The notes: a model not told the origin generated them from the sequence alone. DNA of 64,000 bases from Streptomyces sp. NBC_01723 (GCF_036246005.1 NZ_CP109172.1:1-64000), one strand, 5' to 3'. Shown: positions 8,998 to 17,814, counted from the stretch's first letter. Made by a program: numbers and translations.

Positions 8998-9312
8998 CTA
9001 GTCGCCGCTGGTGCCCTCGTCAGCGGCGTCCCGGCCCCGGGCCGGCTTCTTCGCCGCAGGCTTACGCGCAGCGGGCTTGGCGGCCGGAGGGTCGGCCTTG
9101 TCGGTGCTGTCGTCGCGGCTGGGCTGATCCGTGCCGCTGGCTGCGGCGCTGGAGTCGTCGTTGACGGCGGCGGGCAGCTTCCCGTCCTCCCATGCGTCGG
9201 GGTTGGTGACCAGGGCCGCAAGGCGCGGCTCCGGTTCCTCTCCCGGGCGCAGGACGACGGTGCGGTTGCGTTCCGGGTCCTTCACGAACACGGCCTGGAC
9301 GAGCTTGGCCAT
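8998..9312 (-). CDS. Small head protein with basic Ala/Pro/Lys tail
   Basis: 104 residues. The first 60 (MAKLVQAVFVKDPERNRTVV) look like a small folded domain. The rest is low complexity with AAKPAARKPAAKKPARGR, ending acidic. It begins 5 bp after the major capsid stop, so the two are co-transcribed. Comparable genes downstream of capsid genes are common in Streptomyces phages, and the basic tail could contact DNA. Function is not established. Confidence 0.7.
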   Translation of the reverse strand: MAKLVQAVFVKDPERNRTVVLRPGEEPEPRLAALVTNPDAWEDGKLPAAVNDDSSAAASGTDQPSRDDSTDKADPPAAKPAARKPAAKKPARGRDAADEGTSGD

Positions 9313-9317
9313 GGCGA

Positions 9318-10367
9318 TCAGTCTCCGAGGACGGTCGCCGAGATGTGGATGTCCGGTACGTACAGCACCGGCATGCCGATCGCGGCGCCGCGGGTGTAGA
9401 TCTGCACCGGGTCGTCCTCGACCTTGGTGACCACGACGATGCCGGGGGCCTCTTCCCGGGTCAGGGCCGGGTTGGTGCCGGACGTGAACTTCGCGGCCTC
9501 ACGGGTGACGCCGTACTGGGTCTCCGCCCACTCCGACGCCGGGACGTCCGGGACGAGGATCCACTTGTTGTCCGGGATGACCCGCTGATACGCGTTGTCG
9601 TTCCACACCTGGACGTCGTAGATGACGATCGGCGGGAGACCGAAGCGGGCGCGGACGGCGTCGACCTCGGGCGGCGACAGGGTGGTGCCCGGGTTGTTCG
9701 CGGAGTTCTGCCCGTAGTACGCCATCTGGTACTCGGTGTTGGAGGCCAGCATGGAGCGGGCCCGGCGGGAGGTGAGGACCATCCGCGGGGTGGGGGCGCC
9801 GGAGTCGATGAGGTAGTCGATCCAGGCGCGTTCGTCGGACAGCGGCGTCGCGGACGGCTGGTCCCACAGAACGCCGGCGGTCGGCTTGTTCTCCGCGGGG
9901 ACGTTCCAGTTGACGTCCAGGCCGAGGCCGGGCAGGTTCACGGTGCCGTTGGCCAGGAGCTGACCGGCGGCGAGTTCCTGCGCGGTGCGGATGGACTCCA
10001 CGTGCCGTTCCACGTCGCTGTAGAGCAGGTCGAGGTAGGCCTGGGTGTCGGAGCCGTGGCCGACGTCCAGGAGGATCTGGTCCATCTCGGAGACGGGGAG
10101 GGTCTGACCGAGGGCGGGCAGCATGCCCTCGTTGACGACCCGCTCGGCCTGCCGCTGCGCGAGAGCGGTCGGCGCGTCGTAGGCGCGGAACTTGGCCGCG
10201 TTCACTCGGCGCTTGGCGCTCGTCGTGCGGAAGCGGACGCCCTGGATGCTGCGCTCGGGCAGGATCTCCCGGGTCAGCCGGTAGTTCGCCGGGGTGTCCA
10301 TCTGGCGGGCGAACACCGTCAGGTCGGTGTCGTTCGTGTCCCGCAGGAGGAGCTCGAGAGCCTCCAT
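9318..10367 (-). CDS. Major capsid protein (phage capsid protein E type)
   Basis: 349 residues, close to the usual length of the capsid E family (HK97 fold). Visible features are an N-terminal helix (MEALELLLRDTNDTDLTVF), a long middle with AQRQAERVVNEG, and a C-terminal half with APGIVVVTKVEDDP and a final strand-rich domain. RBS is AGGAGATCACC before ATG 10367. It lies after scaffold and decoration genes, as in lambda-like heads. It should be the most abundant head protein. Confidence 0.88.
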   Translation of the reverse strand: MEALELLLRDTNDTDLTVFARQMDTPANYRLTREILPERSIQGVRFRTTSAKRRVNAAKFRAYDAPTALAQRQAERVVNEGMLPALGQTLPVSEMDQILLDVGHGSDTQAYLDLLYSDVERHVESIRTAQELAAGQLLANGTVNLPGLGLDVNWNVPAENKPTAGVLWDQPSATPLSDERAWIDYLIDSGAPTPRMVLTSRRARSMLASNTEYQMAYYGQNSANNPGTTLSPPEVDAVRARFGLPPIVIYDVQVWNDNAYQRVIPDNKWILVPDVPASEWAETQYGVTREAAKFTSGTNPALTREEAPGIVVVTKVEDDPVQIYTRGAAIGMPVLYVPDIHISATVLGD

Positions 10368-10382
10368 GGTGATCTCCTCCTT

Positions 10383-11135
10383 CTACCGGTAGTGGATGTT
10401 GACGCCGGGCGCGGTGCTGGCGACGTCGGTCGGGTCGAACGGGATGGGGCACTGGTCGGCGAAGACCTCGCCGTGCCACAGCAGCGCGCCGGCTGCCTTG
10501 GTGGAGCCGGGGTTGAAGTGGATGGCGTCCACGAGGAACCCGGCGAGGGCTTCCGTGCCGTCGGAGGCTGATGCGCCGCCGCCGGCGGTGGCGGTGGCGA
10601 CGGTGACGGCGGGGCTGGTGCCGCCGGTGAGGCTGGCCGCGGAGGCGGTCATTTGGGCGACGTCGTCCCCGAGGTGCTGGCCGCCGAACGTGACGGACAT
10701 GGCCGTGCCGGGGTGCGGGCCGCCGGAGACGGCGACGTCACCGACGTCGATGTTGGACAGGTCCTCCAGCGCGGCCTTCACCTGCGCGGCGGTGGCGTTG
10801 TAGGGGATCCCGGCGGTGGTCTGCCCGGAGAACGTCAGCGTGTAGGTGCCGCCGGTCGGGCCGCCGGTGACGGTGACGGTCTGGACCTCGCTGCGCGGCC
10901 CCGAGTAGGGGGCGTACAGGCCGGACGCGGTGACCTTGCCCAGCGGGATGCCGGACTTCATGACGTTGCGGCCCTGAAGCATCGGGTTCGCGGAGGTCAC
11001 GTAGTGGGAGCCCTCGCTGAACTTGGTCAGGTCGAGGGTGATGGTGTTGGTGTCCTGGACTCCTACCAGGGACGCGAGCCACGGCCGGTCGGCCGTGACG
11101 CTGTCCGTGTAGGAGTAGGGCTGGAAGTCGTTCAC
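10383..11135 (-). CDS. Head decoration protein with inserted Ig-like domain
   Basis: 250 residues from GTG 11135 (RBS AGGAG, 6 nt spacing). The termini resemble lambda gpD-type decoration proteins: N-terminal DSVTADRPWLASLVG and C-terminal HWHGEVFADQCPI-like residues (LLWHGEVFADQCPIPFDP). Residues about 85-180 are an insert rich in Thr, Gly and Val, with TVTGGPTGGTYTLTFSG and NATAAQVKAALEDL. This is a repeat-type beta domain seen on many actinophage surface proteins. The insert makes the protein about twice the usual gpD length. The exposed domain could bind cell surfaces. Confidence 0.8.
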   Translation of the reverse strand: MNDFQPYSYTDSVTADRPWLASLVGVQDTNTITLDLTKFSEGSHYVTSANPMLQGRNVMKSGIPLGKVTASGLYAPYSGPRSEVQTVTVTGGPTGGTYTLTFSGQTTAGIPYNATAAQVKAALEDLSNIDVGDVAVSGGPHPGTAMSVTFGGQHLGDDVAQMTASAASLTGGTSPAVTVATATAGGGASASDGTEALAGFLVDAIHFNPGSTKAAGALLWHGEVFADQCPIPFDPTDVASTAPGVNIHYR

Positions 11136-11175
11136 GGCCTTCTCCTGGTGACAACAGGTGTGCGGTGACTGCTGC

Positions 11176-11244
11176 ACCCGCTGGCGGGTGTGCGTCCACG
11201 TGGAGAAGGGCGTGGTCCCGGGCCCCCAGCCGGTGCGGCTGGGG
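11176..11244 (-). terminator. Two hairpins between scaffold and decoration genes
   Basis: CCCCAGCC (11224-11231) pairs with GGCTGGGG (11237-11244) just after the scaffold stop. CACCCGC and GCGGGTG around 11176-11191 form a second stem just before the decoration RBS. No T-run. They may act as an attenuator or mRNA-stability element separating scaffold from capsid expression. Confidence 0.5.
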
Positions 11245-11249
11245 AAGTC

Positions 11250-12002
11250 TTAGGCGGCGTTGCGGTTGTGTCCGCGGATGCGGGCCATTTCGAGGCCGCG
11301 GCTTCCGGGCTTGCTGGCGGGGGTCTGGCGGGGCGGGGGCCCGCCGGCGGGGGATCCGCCCGGCGCGGGCGGCATCGTCGGTGCCGGGGTGGCCGGGGCG
11401 GCGCCGAAGAGAGCGGCGCGGCGCTCCTTCAGGGCTTCCGCGGCGGCCTGGACGGCGGCTTCGTCGGCGTCGGGGGTCTGCCGCAGGTCGCGTTCGAGGA
11501 GGGCGAGTGCGTCATCGAGGTCGGTGCCGGTCGCGCCGAGCTGGACGAGGGCGGACTTGCGGATCGCGGCGCGTTCACGGGTGATGGCGGCGTCCTCGCG
11601 GTCCTTCAGTTCCTGTTCGCGGCGGTCGAGTTCCTCCTGCCGCTTCTGTTCTGCGGTCTTCTTGGCGTCCTCGGCCTGCCGGGCGGCGGCCACGAACGTC
11701 TTCACGTCGTCGGGGTTGGTGAAGCCGAGGTCCTTGGCGAGGTCTTCCAGGGCCTGGCGGGCGCCGGCGCGCTGGCCTTGGGCCTTCTCCTTGGCGGCGA
11801 TCCGGTCGAGGTCGTCCTGGGTGAACTGGGGGCTGGGAGCCGGGGGCGGGCCGGGCTTGGGTGCGGGCGCCGGGTCGCCGTCTCCGGTCGGGTTGCCGCC
11901 GTCGTTGTAGAACACGGCGTGGGCCAGGATCCCGGTGTACGGGTGGGTCCAGGTGTGGGCGGCGGCGAGGCCGGGGCGGTGGTGCTGCGCGGGGGCACGC
12001 AT
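11250..12002 (-). CDS. Scaffolding protein
   Basis: 250 residues from ATG 12002 (MRAPAQHHRPGLAAAHTW), chosen for GGGAGGA 9 nt upstream. Longer starts at 12020 and at GTG 12071, which overlaps the portal stop, cannot be excluded. A Pro-rich N-terminal linker leads to a long charged coiled coil (QEELDRREQELKDREDAA), then a Pro/Gly-rich tail and a basic end (MARIRGHNRNAA). This helical charged pattern and the site between portal and capsid genes are typical of scaffolds. No protease motif was seen, so it is probably not itself a prohead protease. Confidence 0.8.
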   Translation of the reverse strand: MRAPAQHHRPGLAAAHTWTHPYTGILAHAVFYNDGGNPTGDGDPAPAPKPGPPPAPSPQFTQDDLDRIAAKEKAQGQRAGARQALEDLAKDLGFTNPDDVKTFVAAARQAEDAKKTAEQKRQEELDRREQELKDREDAAITRERAAIRKSALVQLGATGTDLDDALALLERDLRQTPDADEAAVQAAAEALKERRAALFGAAPATPAPTMPPAPGGSPAGGPPPRQTPASKPGSRGLEMARIRGHNRNAA

Positions 12003-12030
12003 TGCAGACAGTCCTCCCATAGGACGTTCA

Positions 12031-12042
12031 GGCCCCGCGCCT
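12031..12042 (-). repeat. Intergenic motif AGGCGCGGGGCC, copy 1
   Basis: A 12-bp motif in the leader of the scaffold gene. Identical copies lie before the portal and small terminase genes, each 30-50 bp upstream of a start codon. Confidence 0.6.
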
Positions 12043-12067
12043 AGATCCAAGTTGAGCACAGAATCTG

Positions 12068-13987
12068 TCACGCGTTCCCCCTGCTCCCCTGCTGCCCCTG
12101 CTCGTCGTCCTCTTCGTCGTCTTCGCCGCCGGTCAGGTCTTCGTCGGTTCCGGCGGGCGGGAGCTGCGGCGGTGGGGCGTCGGCCGGGTCGGGTTCGGTG
12201 ACGGTGACACCGAGGAAGCTGCCGACCAGGTCCATGTCGCTGGTGGCGTCGGCGAGGGCGCGGGCCTTCTCGAACTGGCGGGCCTGGATGCGTTCGATCT
12301 CCCGCTGTGCGTCCTCGATGGGGAACCCGGCCTCATCGAGCATCTGCACCGCGGTCTCGAGGGAGAGGACGCCCTTCTCCACGCCGGTTGCGGCGAGCTC
12401 GAGGACGGCGGCCTTGTCGGTGGGCTTGTACGAGCCGAACACCAGCCGGGCGGGCATCACCCGGACACCGGCCCAGTCGGGGTGCTGTCCGGCCAGGTAC
12501 AGGCGCTGCACCATCTTCAGGAGCAGCGTGTACTTGTGGTCCCGGGCGAGCCGCATGGACGCGATGAGGGCGTCGAGCGGGCCGAGGGACACGTCCATGG
12601 CGTACCCGGACGGGGCCTTGGAGGGGTCGAGGGTGCCGAGGGCGACGGCGGGCAGCCGGGCGACCTTCGCGGCCCGGTCTTCGAGGTCGTGGACGTGGCT
12701 GCGGAGTTCGGCGAGGTTCCGGCTAGTGTCGAGGGTCTGCATGCCGCCCCCCTCGCCGAGCTTCAGGAACATGCCGGCCTGGATGGCGTGCACTTCGAGT
12801 CGGGAGTCGGCGGCCTTGCCCCACACGCCGACAACCGGGGCGCCGGTCGTCGCGGAGGCTTTCGCAGAGTCGGTGTCGGCGGAGGTCAACTCATCGAAGA
12901 TCTGCAACACCTTCGCCAGACTGCTCTGCCCCCAGTGCTCCTCCGCGGGCGGGACCGTGTTCGGGAGGTGGATCACCGGTACGAAGTCCAGCATCAGGTC
13001 GAGGTGGTCGAGGACCTCCCCGTCACCGCGGGTCGCGAACGTCGCCGCATCGAGGGGCAGGGAGTCGACGTCGGGGTTGCCCTTGATGTCCTCCAGGACC
13101 CAGGTGGCGTCGGTGAGGTAGCAGGTGACGTAGGAGAGGCCGTCGTTCCACGGGTACTGGCGGGCTATCGCACCGGTCTCCGGGGAGTACAGGTCGCCGG
13201 GCGTGAGGGGCGGCGGGACTTCCGCGTCAGGCTGGTCGGGGTCCGGGCCGTCGGCGGGGACGGGCGCGCGTACGGCCCGCTTTCCGGTTTCGTCGACTCC
13301 GGACGCGGTCGCCGGGCGGATCCAGTCCAGCTCGTAGGTGATCCGCCGCAGCCGCGCTTTGATCCCGCGGCGTTCGTCCGCGGGGAGTTCCCACGCGAAG
13401 TGGACGCGGGTCGGGTAGTCGCCGGCGTCTCCGTCCTCGGGCAGGATCGGAAAGTAGAAGCCGGGGTCGTGGACGCGGAGGACGGGCCGCATCTTCCCGG
13501 GCTCCCACGCGAGCCGGTACACGCCGTCCCCCAGCGTCACGGCCTTGCGTTCGGTCTGCTGGATCCGCATGGGCAGCAGCTCGGATTCCGCCCAGCCTCG
13601 CAGAAGTTCCTGGACCTTCGCCGCCATGGTCTCGTCGGGGGTGGGGGTATCGCTGTCGGTGTCCGCACCGGCGACGGTGATGGTCTGCTCGCGGCCGAGG
13701 ACGTTCGCCATGACGGTGTCGATGAACATGGCGGGGTCGCCGAACTCGCGTTTCTCCCGGGCGTGGAGGTCGCCGCCGGCTTCGGCAAGTTCGGCTGCCT
13801 GGTTGTTGTCGTAGGCCTGGAGGAGTTTGTACGCGGCGAGGCGTTTCTGGTCTTCCTCGGGAACCCACATGGCGTTGGCTTCGGGGAAGGCCCGCCGGTT
13901 GGGCATGCCGGGGTTGTCGCCGTCGGAGTAGACGGGCTTGTAGTTGAGCCACGACCAGGCGTGGATGACGACCTCGCGCAGGCCCAC
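12068..13987 (-). CDS. Portal protein
   Basis: 639 residues from GTG 13987, RBS GGAGG 7 nt upstream. It is long for a siphovirus portal but normal for this actinophage group. The N-terminus (MGLREVVIHAWSWLNYKPVY), a basic AREKREFGDP segment, the central domain with VPVIHLPNTVP, and the helical C-terminal part ending in an acidic Glu/Asp run fit phage portals. It forms the dodecameric DNA gate at the head vertex and docks the terminase encoded next door. It ends in GTGA overlap with a possible early scaffold start. Confidence 0.88.
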   Translation of the reverse strand: MGLREVVIHAWSWLNYKPVYSDGDNPGMPNRRAFPEANAMWVPEEDQKRLAAYKLLQAYDNNQAAELAEAGGDLHAREKREFGDPAMFIDTVMANVLGREQTITVAGADTDSDTPTPDETMAAKVQELLRGWAESELLPMRIQQTERKAVTLGDGVYRLAWEPGKMRPVLRVHDPGFYFPILPEDGDAGDYPTRVHFAWELPADERRGIKARLRRITYELDWIRPATASGVDETGKRAVRAPVPADGPDPDQPDAEVPPPLTPGDLYSPETGAIARQYPWNDGLSYVTCYLTDATWVLEDIKGNPDVDSLPLDAATFATRGDGEVLDHLDLMLDFVPVIHLPNTVPPAEEHWGQSSLAKVLQIFDELTSADTDSAKASATTGAPVVGVWGKAADSRLEVHAIQAGMFLKLGEGGGMQTLDTSRNLAELRSHVHDLEDRAAKVARLPAVALGTLDPSKAPSGYAMDVSLGPLDALIASMRLARDHKYTLLLKMVQRLYLAGQHPDWAGVRVMPARLVFGSYKPTDKAAVLELAATGVEKGVLSLETAVQMLDEAGFPIEDAQREIERIQARQFEKARALADATSDMDLVGSFLGVTVTEPDPADAPPPQLPPAGTDEDLTGGEDDEEDDEQGQQGSRGNA

Positions 13988-14022
13988 CTCTGCTCCTCCA
14001 CAGACGTTCCCGTCCTAGGACG

Positions 14023-14034
14023 GGCCCCGCGCCT
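14023..14034 (-). repeat. Intergenic motif AGGCGCGGGGCC, copy 2
   Basis: Second copy, in the portal leader between terL and the portal gene, next to the palindrome GTCCTAGGAC. Confidence 0.6.
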
Positions 14035-14090
14035 GTGATCAGGGTACGGGCGCCTGCCGCTCCCGTTCCCTGTGCCCAAGCCGTTGGGCT

Positions 14091-15656
14091 CTACCGGCGT
14101 CCTCGCAGACGCTGGTCGCTGTAGTGCTGCGCGCCGAGGCCTTCCTGCGCCGGATCGGCCAGCTCTGTCAGCGCGTGCACGGCAGCGTCCATACGGTCAG
14201 GGCTGTCCATGCCGGGGAGCCAGGTGACCATCTGGGTCTCCAGGTCGGGGAACTCGCCCACGTGATGGACCTGGTCCTGGGCGTACAGCTGTGCGATGGG
14301 TTCCGCGCGGAGTTGCTTGCCCTGTTTGGCGTGTACCGGGATGATCCGCGGCATGAGCAGGCCGCTGGTCTCACCGGACCGCTCGAGGTCGCGCCAGGCC
14401 TGGCGGAGGATCTGCGCGGACTGGTCGCCGCCGAAGTTGTCCTCTACGACGAAGGCATCCGCTCGGAGATCAATGGCTAGCCGGCAGGCCTCGTGTCCCC
14501 AGGTGTCGGCGCCCATGTTCGCGGATCGGTCGGCGAGGACGTACATCTGGCCGTCGGTGGTGCGGCCTGCTCCGATGATGCCGGTTTCGTCGTGGGAGGA
14601 GCCCTTCCCGCCGGCCTGGTCGACGGCGACGACGGTCCGTGTGAGGTCGACGCCTCGGAAGATCATGGGGGTGACGCGGTTCCGGGTGATCCACGGCCAC
14701 TTCCAGACGCCTCCCTCCAGCGGTCTGGGCTGCTGCTGGTAGAGGGCCCACCAGACTCGTTCGCCGACGGCTCGTTTGATGTCGGCGAGTTCTTCGGTGT
14801 CGTACTGCTGCGGCCACAGGGGTTGTCCGGGGGTGCGGCCGAGGGCGTCGCCTGCCTGGAATGCGACGGCGGGGAGGTCGATCTGGAGCCAGTTCTCGGG
14901 CTCGTTCTCAAGGATCCGGCCGGACAGATCGTTCTCATGCCACCGGGTATTGATCAAGATCAGTGATGCGCCGGGTGCTCGCCGCGTGTAGAACACCGAC
15001 TGGTACCAGTCCCAGACCCGTTCGCGCTGCGCTGGGCTGTTGGCATCCTCAGATCCCTTGAAAGGGTCGTCGATGATTCCGAGCGAAAATCCCAGGCCGG
15101 TCAGGCCGCCACCGACACCGGCGGTAACCATGCCGCCGCGCACAGACAATCCGCGTTCCTGTTCGAGGTCGAAGCGGTTTGCGGCCCGGGAGTTCGGGTC
15201 GAGGCGCACGCCCATGACGTCGCCGTAGGTGCGGAGCTGATCACGGACCCACCGCCCGTGCCCGTCGGCGAGTTCGGCGCCGTAGGAGGCGAGCATGACC
15301 CGCTTATCGGGGTGCCGGCGCAGATACCACAGGGGACCCCACCGGGAGGCACGCTGCGACTTCCCATGACGTGGGGGCATCGTCAGCATGACCTGGAGTT
15401 TCTCTCCTGCGGCAATGCGCCGGAACGCGTCGTCTATGAGATTCAGGTGGGGGGCCTGCTTCTCCCGCCCTTCGGTGAGGACGGCTGCAAGTCCACCTGG
15501 GGAGTGGTCCATGGCCATCTGGCGTTCGAGCCAGGCCAGACGCAGCCGTACCTCAGGGCTGGCCGCTTCGACAATGCGGCGCCTTTCGGATGGTGGGAGG
15601 GTGCCGTACTCGTGAAGGAGGGTGTCCTCAAGGTGGTCACCGATCGCTGTCGCCAC
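14091..15656 (-). CDS. terL: Terminase large subunit
   Basis: 521 residues from GTG 15656 (GGAG upstream). The ATPase half has Walker A MPPRHGKS at residues 93-100 and Walker B LGIIDDP at 192-198. The nuclease half shows VAVDQAGG (Asp346), VVEDN (Glu405, Asp406) and DSPDRMDA (Asp484-Asp490), the acidic cluster expected of RNase H-like packaging nucleases. It cuts and pumps DNA through the portal. The start overlaps the small terminase by 20 bp. All key residues are present, so it looks functional. Confidence 0.95.
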   Translation of the reverse strand: MATAIGDHLEDTLLHEYGTLPPSERRRIVEAASPEVRLRLAWLERQMAMDHSPGGLAAVLTEGREKQAPHLNLIDDAFRRIAAGEKLQVMLTMPPRHGKSQRASRWGPLWYLRRHPDKRVMLASYGAELADGHGRWVRDQLRTYGDVMGVRLDPNSRAANRFDLEQERGLSVRGGMVTAGVGGGLTGLGFSLGIIDDPFKGSEDANSPAQRERVWDWYQSVFYTRRAPGASLILINTRWHENDLSGRILENEPENWLQIDLPAVAFQAGDALGRTPGQPLWPQQYDTEELADIKRAVGERVWWALYQQQPRPLEGGVWKWPWITRNRVTPMIFRGVDLTRTVVAVDQAGGKGSSHDETGIIGAGRTTDGQMYVLADRSANMGADTWGHEACRLAIDLRADAFVVEDNFGGDQSAQILRQAWRDLERSGETSGLLMPRIIPVHAKQGKQLRAEPIAQLYAQDQVHHVGEFPDLETQMVTWLPGMDSPDRMDAAVHALTELADPAQEGLGAQHYSDQRLRGRR

Positions 15657-16149
15657 CTGCGGTCTCCGGTTCGCTGGGGTTCAGGCTGATCAGAGTGTGC
15701 AGTTCGGCGAGAGAACCGCTGCCGAGGGGGACGGCGCCTCCGTCGGGACCGGACAGTTCGGTTCGGGCGGGCATGTCGAGGCCGTTGAGTTTCGCGCGGC
15801 GGTCCATCAACCGGAGGACGGTGTCGACGGCCCGCATGTCGATCTCTTCGCCGACGACGTCGCCTTCCTTGTTGCGGATCGGCTTCGCGGTGGTGGCTGC
15901 GGGCCAGGCGGCTTCGAGGAGGGCGTCGAGGCGTTCGTTCTCTTGCTGCCGGTAGATGCTGACTTCGGCGGCTTCTTCGTCGCGGTGGGCTTCGAGGGCG
16001 CGTTTGAGGTCGCTGCGGGCGGTGGCGGCGCTGTTGTAGCCGAGGTTGAGGATGCGTTCGTCGTCGTAGCGGATGCCTTGACGGCGGAGTTTGAGGAGGG
16101 CGGTGCGGCGTACGGCGATTTCGTCTTGCTTGAGTTTGGACCAGGGCAT
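15637..16149 (-). CDS. Terminase small subunit (likely)
   Basis: 170 residues from ATG 16149 (MPWSKLKQDEIAVRRTALLK). The N-terminal 70 residues are helical and basic with a helix-turn-helix-like pattern (RRQGIRYDDERILNLGYNS), suited to recognising the packaging site. The middle is a coiled coil (YRQQENERLDALLEAAW). It overlaps terL and is the first gene of the virion operon. Assignment is by position, size and the DNA-binding pattern. The frame extends upstream, but that part crosses terminators and is rejected. Confidence 0.75.
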   Translation of the reverse strand: MPWSKLKQDEIAVRRTALLKLRRQGIRYDDERILNLGYNSAATARSDLKRALEAHRDEEAAEVSIYRQQENERLDALLEAAWPAATTAKPIRNKEGDVVGEEIDMRAVDTVLRLMDRRAKLNGLDMPARTELSGPDGGAVPLGSGSLAELHTLISLNPSEPETAGGDSDR

Positions 16150-16188
16150 GGCGGTCGGGGCTCCCGCTCGGGTGGGTGTGTGGTTGTG

Positions 16189-16200
16189 GGCCCCGCGCCT
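16189..16200 (-). repeat. Intergenic motif AGGCGCGGGGCC, copy 3
   Basis: Third copy, 40 bp upstream of the small terminase start. Confidence 0.6.
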
Positions 16201-16256
16201 ACTGGGATGATCGCTGATTTTTGGTGGGGTGTTCCCTCTGCCTCTGGGATGGGGGC

Positions 16257-16289
16257 GGCCCCGCAGCTGGGGGTGGTGGCTGCGGGGCC
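16257..16289 (-). terminator. Terminator upstream of terS
   Basis: Perfect 11-bp stem GGCCCCGCAGC / GCTGCGGGGCC with an 11-nt loop. It would stop transcripts from the transfer region before the packaging genes. Confidence 0.75.
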
Positions 16290-16425
16290 GGGGGCTGGGG
16301 GGTGTGGCACGGCCCGGTTGGTCCGGCGGCGCGGGGGTGCTACCGGGTCCTTCCGGGCCGTGCAGTTCTGAGTGTGGGGCACAGATCGGGGTTTGTCTGA
16401 GACGCATTCCCCTGGGGTGTGCGTG

Positions 16426-16451
16426 AGCCCCCGGGCGGTGGTCCGGGGGCT
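16426..16451 (-). terminator. Terminator after the GIY-YIG-like gene
   Basis: AGCCCCCGG (16426-16434) pairs with CCGGGGGCT (16443-16451), 20 bp after the stop at 16471. Confidence 0.75.
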
Positions 16452-16470
16452 GGTCGCTTCGGTCGCTGCG

Positions 16471-17217
16471 CTAGTCGGGGAGCCGGCCGAGGGCGTAGGT
16501 GCCGCGTTCGCGGCCGCAGTCGGCGCCGCGGTGGATGAGTTCCTTGCGGGTCATGGCGCTGAGGGTGTTGTCGAAGGTGGATCCGGTGACGCCGGAGACC
16601 CGGCTGAGGGTTTCCCGGGTGACGTAGATGGTCTCGAGTCCGGCGGGGTCGGCGAAGCTGTGGAGGGCGTCGAGGAGGCGTTGCTGGGCAGTCGCCGGCT
16701 TGGCAGGGGCTTCTGAGGGTGGGGCGCCGGGGTCGTCTGGGAGTTGCGGCTGACGCAGGGCAGCGTCGGCTTCCTTCCTGCGCGCTATGTAGTCCTTGAT
16801 CCTGACGGACAGCAAGAACCACTCGGTTTTACCGACGCGGTCCGAGTCGAAGTGGGCGTGGAGTGCGTTCTCGAGCCTGCTGTCCCCGTTCAGCAGGAGA
16901 GCAGCGTTGCTCCTTCGCAGGGACAGGGCGCCGACGCGGGCTGTGATGTTGGTGCTGACTCCGATCTTGACTCGGTCTCCGTTGGTCATGAAGTAGACGA
17001 CTGAAGGGTGGGATGGCTGCCCCCAGACGTTGTCGGGTGCAACCGCAGCCTTGTCGATGTCCAGGTCTGAGGCGGTGCTGGTGCCGATCGCGTTGGAGTA
17101 CAGCCGGTCTGTGATGTTCTGCGAAAGCATCACGGCGTGCTGGCGGCAGATGGGGAGCGGCTCGTGGATGAAGGGGGTCTGGATGCAGCGGAGCACGGCG
17201 CAGAGGTTCAGGTTCAC
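16471..17217 (-). CDS. T5orf172/GIY-YIG-like protein with C-terminal winged helix
   Basis: 248 residues from GTG 17217 (GGAG, 5-nt spacing). The N-terminus has a Cys/His pattern (LRC then PLPICRQHA). Residues about 75-150 match the T5orf172 type of GIY-YIG nuclease fold: VVYFMTNGDRVKIGVSTNI, a Glu-Asn-Ala-Leu-His-Ala-His-Phe segment, then EWF. The last 75 residues look like a winged helix (TRETLSRVSGVTGSTFDN). It is the last gene of the transfer operon. The same domain recurs with a helix-turn-helix on the other side of the transfer module, at 27309. A role in DNA processing or regulation is inferred; catalysis is untested. Confidence 0.75.
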   Translation of the reverse strand: MNLNLCAVLRCIQTPFIHEPLPICRQHAVMLSQNITDRLYSNAIGTSTASDLDIDKAAVAPDNVWGQPSHPSVVYFMTNGDRVKIGVSTNITARVGALSLRRSNAALLLNGDSRLENALHAHFDSDRVGKTEWFLLSVRIKDYIARRKEADAALRQPQLPDDPGAPPSEAPAKPATAQQRLLDALHSFADPAGLETIYVTRETLSRVSGVTGSTFDNTLSAMTRKELIHRGADCGRERGTYALGRLPD

Positions 17218-17231
17218 GGCTTCTCCGATGC

Positions 17232-17768
17232 CTACTTGGGGAGCTGGTTGCGGGTGTGGGCCCACACGCCGCGGGTGTTGGTGTTCACGGTCCGCTGGTC
17301 CTGGACGACGGTGCCGCTGTAGTGCTGGTGGATGACGGGCGGCGCTGCTTGGACGACTTCCTTGGCGCGGCGGACGAGGCGGGTCAGGGCGAAGATCGGG
17401 ACGGCGAGGCCGATGGGGGCTCCGGCGCCGACGGCGAGGGCTACGGGGTCTGCGTTGCCGAGGACGTAGATGACGAGGGCGGTGGCGCCGCCGAGGGGGA
17501 TTGAGGCGACGCCGGCGGAGAGGATGAGGGCGCTGGCGTCGGTGGCCCGCTGGGACATGGGGGTGCGGCCCGGCTGGGCGATGGGGAGGGCGTTGCCGAT
17601 GGCGGGCACGGGCGTCTCGTCTCGGAAGCGGGTGGGGGTGGTCATGGCGTCTTCGACGGCGGCGATGAGGCGCTGCGCCTGGTCGTTGATGGCGGGGGCC
17701 GGGGCGGTGGTCTGGGTGGGGTCGGGAAGGGCGGTGGTCTGGGTGGGGTCGGGAAGGCTGGCGTTCAT
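17232..17768 (-). CDS. Small membrane protein of the transfer operon (Spd-like)
   Basis: 178 residues. The N-terminus has two tandem copies of DPTQTTA encoded by a 27-bp near-repeat. It is followed by a cytoplasmic-type region and two hydrophobic segments (ASALILSAGVASIPLGGATA and AVGAGAPIGLAVPIFAL), then a basic tail. Such proteins accompany Streptomyces plasmid spread genes and are thought to help intra-mycelial transfer. It follows a very strong hairpin and lies just before the GIY-YIG-like gene. Confidence 0.65.
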   Translation of the reverse strand: MNASLPDPTQTTALPDPTQTTAPAPAINDQAQRLIAAVEDAMTTPTRFRDETPVPAIGNALPIAQPGRTPMSQRATDASALILSAGVASIPLGGATALVIYVLGNADPVALAVGAGAPIGLAVPIFALTRLVRRAKEVVQAAPPVIHQHYSGTVVQDQRTVNTNTRGVWAHTRNQLPK

Positions 17769-17814
17769 CGGGTGGGGTTCCTTTGGGGGCGGCGGGCAGG
17801 CGGTGGGAGACAGA

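Larger units (their letters stand above)
16150..16470. other. Intergenic region before the virion operon
   Basis: About 320 bp without a supported gene. It holds one copy of the AGGCGCGGGGCC motif and two strong hairpins, with GC-rich filler between them. A virion promoter would be expected at the low-coordinate end, upstream of terS, but no convincing -35/-10 pair was found. Confidence 0.6.
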
